Source: Fulvivirga maritima
Lineage (GTDB): Bacteria; Bacteroidota; Bacteroidia; Cytophagales; Cyclobacteriaceae
DNA: 64,000 bases
Reading direction: 5' to 3'
Assembly (NCBI RefSeq): GCF_021389955.1
Contig: NZ_CP089980.1
Coordinates: forward strand, 2,971,001-3,035,000
The notes under the pieces were generated by a model. It did no database searches. It was not told where the DNA came from and worked only from the letters and a program-made list of their open reading frames with translations. How positions within the stretch are numbered: position 1 is the stretch's first letter; each line of letters opens with the position of its first letter. The position numbers and the translations under genes were made by a program. Below are positions 25,344 to 32,751 of the stretch, in pieces.

Positions 25344-28300
25344 TTAAAAATTAGCGTCCTCTTCTTCCACCTGTTTTACCAGCTGGTTATATTTATTTAC
25401 AAAGCTATTATAAGCATTTGCCGATATCAAAGCTCTTAGATCCTGAAGGCTCAGCTCTGCATAGTTGGATAGTTTTACGCGGGCACATTGTAAAATATAA
25501 GCCTTCAATAGCCTCACCGAGTTAGGGTTAATTTCTATAGCATTCAGGAGAATGTTGTAGGCTTCAAACTTATCTTGCATGCCTATAAAATTAGCGGCAG
25601 CTATAGTAGCTTCCTCTTTGAAAGGATTCATATATGCGATAGCCTCGTAGTTTTTACGTGCCTGCAAAGTGTCTCCACTGGCTTCATTGATGAGCCCTGT
25701 GTAATAATGCCTTTCTATATTATGAGCCTTATCAAAGGTAATTCCCTGATTAATCTTAGTGCCGAGTCCCCTGACGTTACCTTGTGCCGCCAGCATTTTC
25801 AGCTCATACCATTGTATGCTTTCAAAAAGCGACTTGTCTGTTATTTGCAGGCCAGAGAGCATGGTGTAATATGCCACAGCGGCCTCTTCTAGGTCTTTTT
25901 TCCATAGCTTCTTAGACATATCTAAAATGGCCTGGCCTTTATAATTACTGTCTGTAAGCCCGTTTACCAGTTGATTGAAAAGCGTAGTGTCTCTGTAGTT
26001 GAGTTGATACCTTAAGAATAGATACTTTTGGTTTTCAGGCAGTAGATTGAAGTCTGGTTGTTTGGGATTTAAAATAGTAAGCATGGTAGCAGCTATTTCT
26101 TTGGTCTTTTGGTCGCCAGACTCAGCCAGGCTTTGCCAGGTTTCTATAGCCAAAGGTATCTGAGAAGCTTCCGTTAAAGCAATGGCTTTGTTATAAGTAG
26201 CTTCTTTGGAATATTGTTCTTCAGCCCATTTAAAATGCTTGGCGGCTATCTCGGGCGCATTTTGCTCCAATGCCCATAGTCCCAGCGTATTAAAATACTT
26301 GCCTTCGCTATACGGGCTGTTGTTAGCCAGCCAGTTCAGTTTTCTAAAGGCATCGTTAATATTATTTTGCTTGTACCAATTGATGCTCAGCGCAAAAGAT
26401 AACATTTCATAGGTGGAAGCATTTGCATCGTTATCAGTAAGTGCTAAAATGGAGGCACTGTTGAGTGAATCTTCAGCAAAGAGGTGATTGAAACTCTGAT
26501 TATATAATACAGAAGCTTCTAAAAATGATAGCACTGAATCAGAAGGAGAGAAGTGAGATGAGGCAGGTTCTCTGAGTTGATTTTTGAGTGCTAGCTTATT
26601 ATTTATTGAAATAAGATCATTGGCAATATTTAACTCTTCGAAAAGAGAATCAGCATTTACTGGAATTTGATTCTTTACTAAAAGAGCTAACAGATTGCTT
26701 TGAGCTGCCTTTTTGGCTTCAGGCTCATTGATGGCTTTATCCAAATAAAATAGTGCGGTGTCAGTAATATTGGTTTTAGAGTACACTATGCCCAGGTTGT
26801 TTTCCAGTAAAGGATGCTTAGGGAATTTGTCCAAACCTTCATTCAGGTTAAAGAGTGCCTCAAAAAACCTATCCTGATCATTGTAAATGCTGCTTAGGTT
26901 AGCATAGGCTTGTGGTGTCGGGTTTTTAGCTATAGCTTGTTTGTAATTAACCACTGCCTGTATGTCGTCCTGTTTCTTTTCTGAAATGGAAGCGAGCATG
27001 AAGTGTGATTTGTGGTTATTATAGCCAAAGAGTGCACCTTGTTTATAGTAAGCTTCGGCCAATGTAAGCTCACCATTAAGATAGTGCATGTCTGCAATAC
27101 CGTTATAATAGGTGGCATAGCCTTGGTTTACAGTGATTTTCCATCCTGCAGAGAAAAGGAAAGCTGATGAGGCTATAAGGCCAGCAAAGCAAAAAGTGAA
27201 ATAAGGCATTTGGGTAGGCGCATACAGCACTTTATATACTTGCATGTTATTGCCTAATGGCCCTATAAAATTACTGGTTATGTATATTAGAAATATAATG
27301 CCAAAGCCAAGATGCGAATACACAATAATGTCTCTGAAAATCTCAATGGCAGGATCATTAAAGGTGGCTGCAAAGTGAGCGATAGTGCAAAAGCAGCAGA
27401 TAAACATGATGATAAAGAGCAGTGCTCCATTAAACTCGGAGTTCAATATGTTTTTAAACTGAACTGTTCTTTGCTGAAATCCCCAAATGCCCAAAATAGC
27501 AGAAATAGTGAGTAGCAGGAATAGGTTCAGATATATGATGTCCCATTCCACTATATGTCTTTCACGTAAGTAAAGTAGTACAACGTTTACAATATAAATG
27601 GCGGATATCACATAGAAATGTGTGATAGTGTTTTTAGAGGAGGCGCTATTTGATTTTGTTAATATGTACACAAAACCAGCAATGATCTCATGAGCCACTA
27701 CTATTATGAAGAGTAGAGATACTAGTAATGGGTTGATAACTCCATAAGTAGCCATGTATAGGAATGGCTTGTCGACCTCAGCCGTAAAATAAATGCCTAT
27801 TCCTAATGCCAGAGTGATGACTGTATAAATAGTCAACCTGGTGGTGAAGGAAATAGTATTGTTGATTCTGTTAAAGTAATAACTAATTGGGAGGTAGCAG
27901 ATAATGGCTATGATCAGTCCCCATTTATCAGAACTGCCCATAAGTAGCAGAATTTCAAATTTAAAATTCACCAGTATGCCCAGAAATATAGTGAGGCCTA
28001 CAAAGAACCAGAAATTGCTGAGGTCAGATACGATGGTGATAAAAACCACCATGCCTAATACGGTAATACCTAAAAGCCAGTAATAGGAGAAGGCATTAAC
28101 GTGTACTTCAGGACTGGTGAAGGTTTGCAGAAATAAAATATTGTCATCTGCCGTGCTGAGTGTAAATGGCCCTAGTTTAAAGGAATCTATGAGTACTTTT
28201 ACTCTTTCCGTTTTGGCCAGGGTCTCCCAGCCGATAGCGCCTTCAGCACCTATGATGTAATTAAAAGCAAACCACAATATGGAGGCTAAAGCCAGGGTTA

Positions 28301-28364
28301 AGAGAATATAATATATGGTCTTAAGAGGCTTAGGCCAATCCTTCCAAAATAACCTGGATTGCAT
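25344..28364 (-). CDS. Large polytopic membrane protein with C-terminal TPR repeats
   Basis: This 1006-residue protein has two halves. The first 415 or so residues are strongly hydrophobic, with about ten or more predicted transmembrane helices. The remainder is helical and soluble, with TPR-like repeats (for example IADMHYLNGELTLAEAYYKQ, YKQAIAKNPTPQAYANLSSI, LLENNLGIVYSKTNITDTAL). I do not recognise a catalytic motif. O-antigen ligases and mannosyltransferases can have this plan, but their signature loops are not evident here. It is embedded between gatC (9 bp) and gcvT (30 bp) in an otherwise housekeeping operon. A role in envelope assembly or as a membrane scaffold is speculation. Confidence 0.8.
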   Translation of the reverse strand: MQSRLFWKDWPKPLKTIYYILLTLALASILWFAFNYIIGAEGAIGWETLAKTERVKVLIDSFKLGPFTLSTADDNILFLQTFTSPEVHVNAFSYYWLLGITVLGMVVFITIVSDLSNFWFFVGLTIFLGILVNFKFEILLLMGSSDKWGLIIAIICYLPISYYFNRINNTISFTTRLTIYTVITLALGIGIYFTAEVDKPFLYMATYGVINPLLVSLLFIIVVAHEIIAGFVYILTKSNSASSKNTITHFYVISAIYIVNVVLLYLRERHIVEWDIIYLNLFLLLTISAILGIWGFQQRTVQFKNILNSEFNGALLFIIMFICCFCTIAHFAATFNDPAIEIFRDIIVYSHLGFGIIFLIYITSNFIGPLGNNMQVYKVLYAPTQMPYFTFCFAGLIASSAFLFSAGWKITVNQGYATYYNGIADMHYLNGELTLAEAYYKQGALFGYNNHKSHFMLASISEKKQDDIQAVVNYKQAIAKNPTPQAYANLSSIYNDQDRFFEALFNLNEGLDKFPKHPLLENNLGIVYSKTNITDTALFYLDKAINEPEAKKAAQSNLLALLVKNQIPVNADSLFEELNIANDLISINNKLALKNQLREPASSHFSPSDSVLSFLEASVLYNQSFNHLFAEDSLNSASILALTDNDANASTYEMLSFALSINWYKQNNINDAFRKLNWLANNSPYSEGKYFNTLGLWALEQNAPEIAAKHFKWAEEQYSKEATYNKAIALTEASQIPLAIETWQSLAESGDQKTKEIAATMLTILNPKQPDFNLLPENQKYLFLRYQLNYRDTTLFNQLVNGLTDSNYKGQAILDMSKKLWKKDLEEAAVAYYTMLSGLQITDKSLFESIQWYELKMLAAQGNVRGLGTKINQGITFDKAHNIERHYYTGLINEASGDTLQARKNYEAIAYMNPFKEEATIAAANFIGMQDKFEAYNILLNAIEINPNSVRLLKAYILQCARVKLSNYAELSLQDLRALISANAYNSFVNKYNQLVKQVEEEDANF

Positions 28365-28373
28365 AGTTATAAT

Positions 28374-28661
28374 TTACTCTAGTACTTTAGGAACTCTGAA
28401 ATAGTCGGAGTCTTTTTTAGGGGCATTTTTTAGGGCGCGTTCGTGGCTCAGGTGCGGTTTCACCTCATCTTCACGCAATACATTTACCTCATGAGACATA
28501 GTGGTAAGTGGCTCTATGTCATCAGTATCGAGTTCATTTAGCTTTTCTACCCAGGTAAGGATCTTCGTCATGTCTGCCATCATTTCTTCAGCAGTGCTCT
28601 CATCAAATTCAAGCCTGGCCAGATGGGCGATTTTATTCAGAAGGTCTTTGTCTATGTTCAT
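28374..28661 (-). CDS. gatC: Asp-tRNA(Asn)/Glu-tRNA(Gln) amidotransferase subunit C
   Basis: GatC is the small stabilising subunit of GatCAB, which amidates misacylated Glu-tRNA(Gln) or Asp-tRNA(Asn). The 95 residues show the usual LLNKIAHLARLEFDESTAEE, TKILTWVEKLNELDTDDIEP, and the C-terminal LREDEVKPHLSHERALKNAP with DYFRVPKVLE. It starts by a 4-bp overlap with the end of plsC and is followed after 9 bp by the large TPR membrane protein gene. The gatA and gatB genes are not in the window, so the complex is encoded at separate sites. Confidence 0.95.
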   Translation of the reverse strand: MNIDKDLLNKIAHLARLEFDESTAEEMMADMTKILTWVEKLNELDTDDIEPLTTMSHEVNVLREDEVKPHLSHERALKNAPKKDSDYFRVPKVLE

Positions 28662-29383
28662 GCAACAGTTTTATTTAATTCCGCACTTATGACATCATAA
28701 GTTTTTTGCTTGATCATGTCAACGTCTTCGAGCGTTAAGCCCTTAGTGCTGATGGCTTCGTGGTATATGATCTTCATTTTACGTCGCCGTGGCAGCACAG
28801 TTTGCTCTGGCAAAATTATCCAATTAAAGGGAATAGTTACAGGAATAATGTCAATTTGTTTCTCTATAGCTATTCTAAAGGCACCATCTTTAAAACGAGT
28901 CATATTTGGAGGCTCTTTGGTAAGTATGCCTCCCTCCGGAAAGATAGTAAGGCTTTTTCCTGCTTCTATAGCTTGACCGCTCTTTACTATGGTGGAATAA
29001 CGGCTTTTAAGGCTATTTCTATCTACTGTAATATGTAGTTTTTTGTACATAAAGCCGAAAAAGGGTATTTTCTCCATGTCATTCTTACCTACAAAGATGC
29101 TGTTTTCAGGGTTGAGCCCCATAGACGGAATGTCTAGGTAAGAGAAATGGTTAGGGCAGAAAATGTAATTCTTATTCTTTTCTCTTTTATACCTGATGTC
29201 ATTTTCAAAAGGAATAAAAATGAGGGAAAGAAAAACAATAGCCCACCAGCGGTTAAAGACTCCAACCAGGTGATGGTGTTTTGGAAAGATAATCGGGATC
29301 ATCAGTAAAGGGAAAAACACCAAAAAAGACAAACCAAAAATGAGCATTGCATAGGCAGCATGAATACCGCGTATGAATTTCAT
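28658..29383 (-). CDS. plsC: 1-acyl-sn-glycerol-3-phosphate acyltransferase-like protein
   Basis: PlsC-type enzymes acylate lysophosphatidic acid at the inner membrane for phospholipid synthesis. The 241-residue protein has two N-terminal hydrophobic helices, the catalytic NHFSYLD (NHX4D), a second block FPEGGI (about 150), and the following substrate-pocket VTIPFNW. A TTG at 29389 is possible, but the ATG at 29383 is the better start and lies 36 nt after a TATATTCG box. It heads the operon that includes gatC, the TPR protein, gcvT and comB. Specificity (phospholipid versus ornithine lipid or other lyso-lipids) is not decided by the motifs. Confidence 0.88.
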   Translation of the reverse strand: MKFIRGIHAAYAMLIFGLSFLVFFPLLMIPIIFPKHHHLVGVFNRWWAIVFLSLIFIPFENDIRYKREKNKNYIFCPNHFSYLDIPSMGLNPENSIFVGKNDMEKIPFFGFMYKKLHITVDRNSLKSRYSTIVKSGQAIEAGKSLTIFPEGGILTKEPPNMTRFKDGAFRIAIEKQIDIIPVTIPFNWIILPEQTVLPRRRKMKIIYHEAISTKGLTLEDVDMIKQKTYDVISAELNKTVA

Positions 29384-29419
29384 GGGCAAATAACTGTTAA
29401 AAATGAATGATTATGATGG

Positions 29420-29427
29420 CGAATATA
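29420..29427 (-). promoter_or_regulatory. Possible -7 box for the plsC operon (TATATTCG)
   Basis: On the minus strand TATATTCG lies 36 nt before the plsC ATG. It is the same variant octamer seen before the proline dehydrogenase and nhaC-like genes. It differs from TAnnTTTG by one base. Confidence 0.35.
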
Positions 29428-29465
29428 AATGTTATAATTTAATTACGGCTGCTACTGACCTAATT

Positions 29466-30020
29466 TTATCGAGGTAGCCGTATATCACATTTTTGATCGC
29501 TCAGCAGCTCTATGGCTTCTTTTAGGTTCATGGCTTCTTTGGTTTCATCCATTTTTTTATTGAATGAAAACTTGAGTTCTTTCCTTTTCATGGCTTCGAA
29601 AAAACGTCTCACTTCTTCGCTTTCTTCCAAAATAAGTGGCGGCACTTGCGTAGGTTTATCGTCTTCATCTTTAGCCACCATGGTTACATAGGAGGTGTTA
29701 GTGTGCTTTACACTGCCTTGTTTTACATTTTCAGCTATTACCTTAATGCCTACTATCAGAGAGGTTTTTCCTACATAGTTAACAGAAGCGTGTAACGATA
29801 CCAGGTCACCCACTTCTACTGGTTGTAGAAACTCAACATTATCTACAGATACGGTTACGCAATAATTTCCGGCATGTTTTGAAGCACATGCATAAGCTAC
29901 CTTATCTATGAGCGAAAGGAGAATGCCTCCATGAATTTTACCTCCGAAATTAGCATAGGAGGGAATCATTAATTCGGTAATAGTGGTTTTTGAAAAACTA
30001 ACTCTTTTTCCTGCTTGCAT
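29466..30020 (-). CDS. Acyl-CoA thioesterase (hotdog fold, YciA/BFIT-like)
   Basis: The enzyme hydrolyses acyl-CoA thioesters in the cytosol. The hotdog domain (about 8-125) reads MIPSYANFGGKIHGGILLSL, then IDKVAYACASKHAGNYCVTV with a VDNVEFLQPVEVGDLVSL strand, the standard acyl-CoA thioester hydrolase family pattern. A 50-residue C-terminal extension of charged helices (about 130-184) follows. The length of 184 is usual for bacteroidetal members. It is a single gene between plsC and the SET-domain gene, with 51 bp upstream. Confidence 0.9.
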   Translation of the reverse strand: MQAGKRVSFSKTTITELMIPSYANFGGKIHGGILLSLIDKVAYACASKHAGNYCVTVSVDNVEFLQPVEVGDLVSLHASVNYVGKTSLIVGIKVIAENVKQGSVKHTNTSYVTMVAKDEDDKPTQVPPLILEESEEVRRFFEAMKRKELKFSFNKKMDETKEAMNLKEAIELLSDQKCDIRLPR

Positions 30021-30071
30021 AGCATGAAGATAGCATTAATTTTAAAAAACCACTAAAACCATAGGCATGTC

Positions 30072-30680
30072 TTATGCCTCCGCTTCCTGATAATAGCAGG
30101 TAAGCAGTGAGTCTAAAGCTTGCTCTCCAGCCATAATTGATTCTATTTTACCCCACTTTTCTTCAGTAAAAAGTCTTTTTAGAGGTTGCTCATGAGATAA
30201 AATTTTCATGAAAGCAGGCGCCAGCTTTTTATCCCAAACCTTGGCGTATTTCACTAAGTCATCAGGGTAAACCACTTTTCTTTTGGTACCTTCTGGTATG
30301 CCTCTGAAAGGTGAACTAACGTTGAGGTAGCCATAGTCATCGGTCAGTTGTTCTCCTGGTTGAATGTCTCTTACCGCTATTTCAAATTCATAAGGTGTGG
30401 TGAAACAATTGGAATTGAAACTGTGGTTGACAAAACGTCCATTGTCCCAGCAGAGAACATAATTTCCTTTGTTGTTACGATATGAATATACATCTAAAAT
30501 GTTTTTGTATATATCATCCATCTCATCTACCTGCATAGGGGTAAACTCCTGATCCAGTTGGTCTAAAACCCAAGTAATAGTGCCTGCCGGAATAAATTTA
30601 GTGGCGACTACTCCATACCCCAGAGCCTTGCTGATGTATTGGAGTTTCGTGTTAGGGTGAATCATTAGATCGATTATCAT
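30072..30680 (-). CDS. SET-domain protein-lysine methyltransferase-like protein
   Basis: SET domains transfer methyl groups from S-adenosylmethionine to protein lysine. The 202-residue protein shows SKALGYGVVATKFIPAG at the start, RFVNHSFNSNC (the NHXXXXNC AdoMet motif, about 82-92), and GEQLTDDYGYLN (the ELXXDYG motif, about 109-120). The first is the NHS/C pocket and the last carries the catalytic Tyr, so the core looks intact. No pre- or post-SET zinc Cys cluster is seen. Bacterial SET proteins can modify ribosomal proteins, DNA-binding proteins or, in pathogens, host targets. It has no signal peptide, so it should act in the cytosol, on an unknown target. Confidence 0.85.
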   Translation of the reverse strand: MIIDLMIHPNTKLQYISKALGYGVVATKFIPAGTITWVLDQLDQEFTPMQVDEMDDIYKNILDVYSYRNNKGNYVLCWDNGRFVNHSFNSNCFTTPYEFEIAVRDIQPGEQLTDDYGYLNVSSPFRGIPEGTKRKVVYPDDLVKYAKVWDKKLAPAFMKILSHEQPLKRLFTEEKWGKIESIMAGEQALDSLLTCYYQEAEA

Positions 30681-30939
30681 ATTAGTAGATAAAAGATAAT
30701 GATTTAAATATTATATTGTTATTTAAGACGCCTGGTTTTAAATATTTTTTCTTTCAGCTGAGAAAATTTACAGCTCAAGCAAGGGTTTCTTCCGTTTAAA
30801 AGGGTATGAGAAATAATGAGGTATGGCGAATGAAGAAGCTGTTTTGGGAAAATAAAAGGCTGGATCAAAAGTATAGGTCTTTCAACATAAATTGAATTAA
30901 CTTTTGCGCCAGCCTCACTTGTTTAAAGTGTATAATAAC
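30681..30939. other. Intergenic region with a two-part hairpin, no gene recognised
   Basis: AGGCTGG (30857-30863) pairs with CCAGCCT (30909-30915) and AAAAGT (30867-30872) pairs with ACTTTT (30900-30905), each separated by a 3-nt internal loop, around a 27-nt loop. A 29-codon frame from 30806 runs into this structure, but nothing supports translation. The region lies between the SET gene and the membrane-protein gene downstream of the IS. Confidence 0.4.
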
Positions 30940-31233
30940 CTATCTCAGACCGGAGTCTAAAACATTGTCTATTTCTTGCGTATTATCTGCAGGAGCAGCA
31001 TTCTTAGCTATTTGATAGGCGATGAAGCCGCCCAGAGCAGCACCTAATAAAGCAAATATGTAGCCTGCAGCCGAATTTTGTACTACAATCATCCCGAGAA
31101 ACATACCTAAGACCTCAAAAAGAATCCATAGAACAACGGTGAAAATGATGTATTTAGTAGGTTTAAGGCCTTTGTTTTTAACAATCTCCGAATTCTTTCG
31201 GCAGATAAAGATGATAGCAAAAATTTCTAACAT
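30940..31233 (-). CDS. Small membrane protein of unknown function
   Basis: The protein is about 97 residues with three predicted membrane helices (about 1-11, 26-48 and 52-75: IIFTVVLWILFEVLGMFLGM) and a charged tail. I do not recognise the family. A longer reading back to 31278 would start inside the inverted repeat of the insertion sequence and is an artefact, so the ATG at 31233 is chosen. It is 23 bp from the IS boundary and on the same strand as the desaturase gene on the far side of the IS. Before insertion the two genes were about 43 bp apart and may have been co-transcribed. Confidence 0.6.
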   Translation of the reverse strand: MLEIFAIIFICRKNSEIVKNKGLKPTKYIIFTVVLWILFEVLGMFLGMIVVQNSAAGYIFALLGAALGGFIAYQIAKNAAPADNTQEIDNVLDSGLR

Positions 31234-31256
31234 AATATATAAGTAAGTATAAAAAA

Positions 31257-31277
31257 TAAGAGCCTGTCTTAAAAGCA
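31257..31277 (+). repeat. Left terminal inverted repeat of the IS
   Basis: It begins TAAGAGCCTGTCT and matches the complement of 32711-32731 at 19 of 21 positions. Confidence 0.85.
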
Positions 31278-31335
31278 ACTTTTAAGTCAGATTGATGCTC
31301 GAAATATACATTAATTTTTATGAAATGACAATAGC

Positions 31336-31346
31336 GTCCTAAATAA
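31336..31346 (+). repeat. Internal left inverted repeat GTCCTAAATAA
   Basis: An exact complement occurs at 32645-32655. This could be the true end of an inner IS4-type element nested in an outer palindromic sequence. Confidence 0.75.
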
Positions 31347-31349
31347 TAA

Positions 31350-31417
31350 ATGAGAGGCCGTGAATTTAGCCTAAAAAGATTATTTTAGGTTTGACTCCAA
31401 AAACACACGCCTCTCAT
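31350..31417 (+). promoter_or_regulatory. Nested hairpins masking the transposase start codon
   Basis: ATGAGAGGC (31350-31358) pairs with GCCTCTCAT (31409-31417), which overlaps the ATG at 31416. Inside, CCTAAAA (31370-31376) pairs with TTTTAGG (31383-31389). In read-through transcripts this would hide the start. Such damping is known for IS10 and IS50. Confidence 0.6.
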
Positions 31418-32591
31418 GAGTAATATTACACTCTTTTCTCAGATTATTAAAAAGATTGATCGGTCTATTTTCAATAAATTGGTACGGGAAAAACAAGCCG
31501 ACAAAGGATGTAAGGGTTTTAATAGCTGGACTCATTTGGTATCCATGCTATTTTGCCATTTTGCCAAGAGCACATCGGTCAGAGACATCTCCAATGGGCT
31601 TCGTTCTGCAACAGGAAACCTCAACCATTTGGGTGTTAGGAAAGCTCCGTCCAAGTCAAGTGTAAGCTACCAAAACAAGCGTAGAGATGCGGATTTATTC
31701 AAAGATCTGTACTATTCACTGCTGAAAAGTTTAGGACAGCAGGCAGCTCTGAGACGGGTAAAACTGAAGGTCAAGGTTCCGGTATACCTGCTGGATGCCA
31801 CCGTTATCAGCCTGTGCCTTTCGGTGTTTGACTGGGCTACCTTTCGGACAAAAAAAGGAGCTGTAAAAATGCATACTTTATTGGACTATGATGGAAAGCT
31901 CCCTGTTTTTGTGAACATTACCGAAGGCAGTGTGGCCGACAACAAAGGGGCTTATGGTATCCCATTGGAGAAAGGGGCAGTGATCGTGGCCGACCGCTAT
32001 TACAATGATTTTCCGATGATCAACGTCTGGGACAGCAGCGGGGTGTATTTTGTCATCAGGCATAAAAAGAACTTATCTTATACCTCTATCAAAGAACGGG
32101 ACCTGCCAGAGCACACTGCACAGCATGTGCTCAAAGATGAGGAGATAGAACTGTCCAACGCCCAGTCCAAGGCTAAATATCCAAAAACGCTAAGACGAGT
32201 GGTGGTTTGGGATGAGAGAAACGGGCAAACCATTGAAGTCATCACTAACAACTTCAAGTGGGCAGCACAGACCATCGGAGAACTATACAAGGCCAGGTGG
32301 GAGATAGAGGTGTTTTTCAGAGATATCAAGCAATTACTGCATATAAAAACTTTTGTGGGCACTTCCAAAAATGCAGTGATGATACAAATATGGACTGCAT
32401 TGATTACAATACTGCTACTAAAAGTAATGAAAGCAACGGCAAAATATGGCTGGCACTTATCAAACCTAGTGGCCTTTATACGGCTCAATATTTTTGTTAA
32501 AATTGAGCTTCAAAAGTGGCTCGACAAACCCTTTGAAGTACATAAAGAACCACTCCTAGATGTGATACAGGGGGATCTATTTTCAAATTAA
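31416..32591 (+). CDS. IS4-family transposase (DUF4372-type N-terminus)
   Basis: The 391-residue protein is complete. An N-terminal DUF4372-like domain (about 1-75: NKLVREKQADKGCKGFNSWT) precedes an RNase H-like DDE core: VYLLDATVISL (first Asp, about 126), IVADRYYND (second Asp, about 190) and the YKARWEIEVFFRDIKQLL block with the catalytic Glu, which matches the Y-R-E-K signature of IS4 transposases. No frameshift or truncation is seen, so the element may be active. Its start is masked by a hairpin formed with its own leader. Confidence 0.94.
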   Translation: MSNITLFSQIIKKIDRSIFNKLVREKQADKGCKGFNSWTHLVSMLFCHFAKSTSVRDISNGLRSATGNLNHLGVRKAPSKSSVSYQNKRRDADLFKDLYYSLLKSLGQQAALRRVKLKVKVPVYLLDATVISLCLSVFDWATFRTKKGAVKMHTLLDYDGKLPVFVNITEGSVADNKGAYGIPLEKGAVIVADRYYNDFPMINVWDSSGVYFVIRHKKNLSYTSIKERDLPEHTAQHVLKDEEIELSNAQSKAKYPKTLRRVVVWDERNGQTIEVITNNFKWAAQTIGELYKARWEIEVFFRDIKQLLHIKTFVGTSKNAVMIQIWTALITILLLKVMKATAKYGWHLSNLVAFIRLNIFVKIELQKWLDKPFEVHKEPLLDVIQGDLFSN

Positions 32592-32644
32592 GTTCAAATT
32601 GCAAAGGAAAGATATCTCAACAAAGAAAATTTCAACAAACCAAT

Positions 32645-32655
32645 TTATTTAGGAC
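32645..32655 (-). repeat. Internal right inverted repeat (complement GTCCTAAATAA)
   Basis: It pairs exactly with 31336-31346. Confidence 0.75.
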
Positions 32656-32710
32656 AGCATTGATGAAATGATATTTCGAGTATCAATGTGATGTTGACTG
32701 ATCAAGTAAC

Positions 32711-32731
32711 TGCTTTAGAGACAGGCTCTTA
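32711..32731 (-). repeat. Right terminal inverted repeat of the IS
   Basis: Its complement begins TAAGAGCCTGTCT and ends the element at 32731. Confidence 0.85.
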
Positions 32732-32751
32732 AAATAGAAGTTTAAATACTT

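Larger units (their letters stand above)
31257..32731. mobile_element. Complete IS4-family insertion sequence
   Basis: The 1475-bp element is bounded by 21-bp imperfect inverted repeats (31257-31277 and 32711-32731, 19 of 21 matching, starting TAAGAGCCTGTCT). It encodes one full-length transposase. Further inverted matches lie inside the ends: 31290-31307 with 32671-32688 (15 or more of 18), and GTCCTAAATAA at 31336-31346 with its complement at 32645-32655. The flanks share only a short run of A's, so no target duplication can be proved. It lies between a desaturase gene and a small membrane-protein gene on the same strand. The higher GC of the transposase gene fits a recent arrival. Confidence 0.88.

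Noticed and set aside
30806-30895. 29-codon frame in the spacer
   Set aside because: It has no homology that I recognise, no promoter and overlaps a hairpin.
31234-31278. N-terminal extension of the small membrane protein into the IS
   Set aside because: These codons lie in the terminal inverted repeat, so they are an insertion artefact.
31416-32591. Composite transposon with the flanking desaturase
   Set aside because: Only one IS copy is present and the flanking genes are normal for the chromosome.
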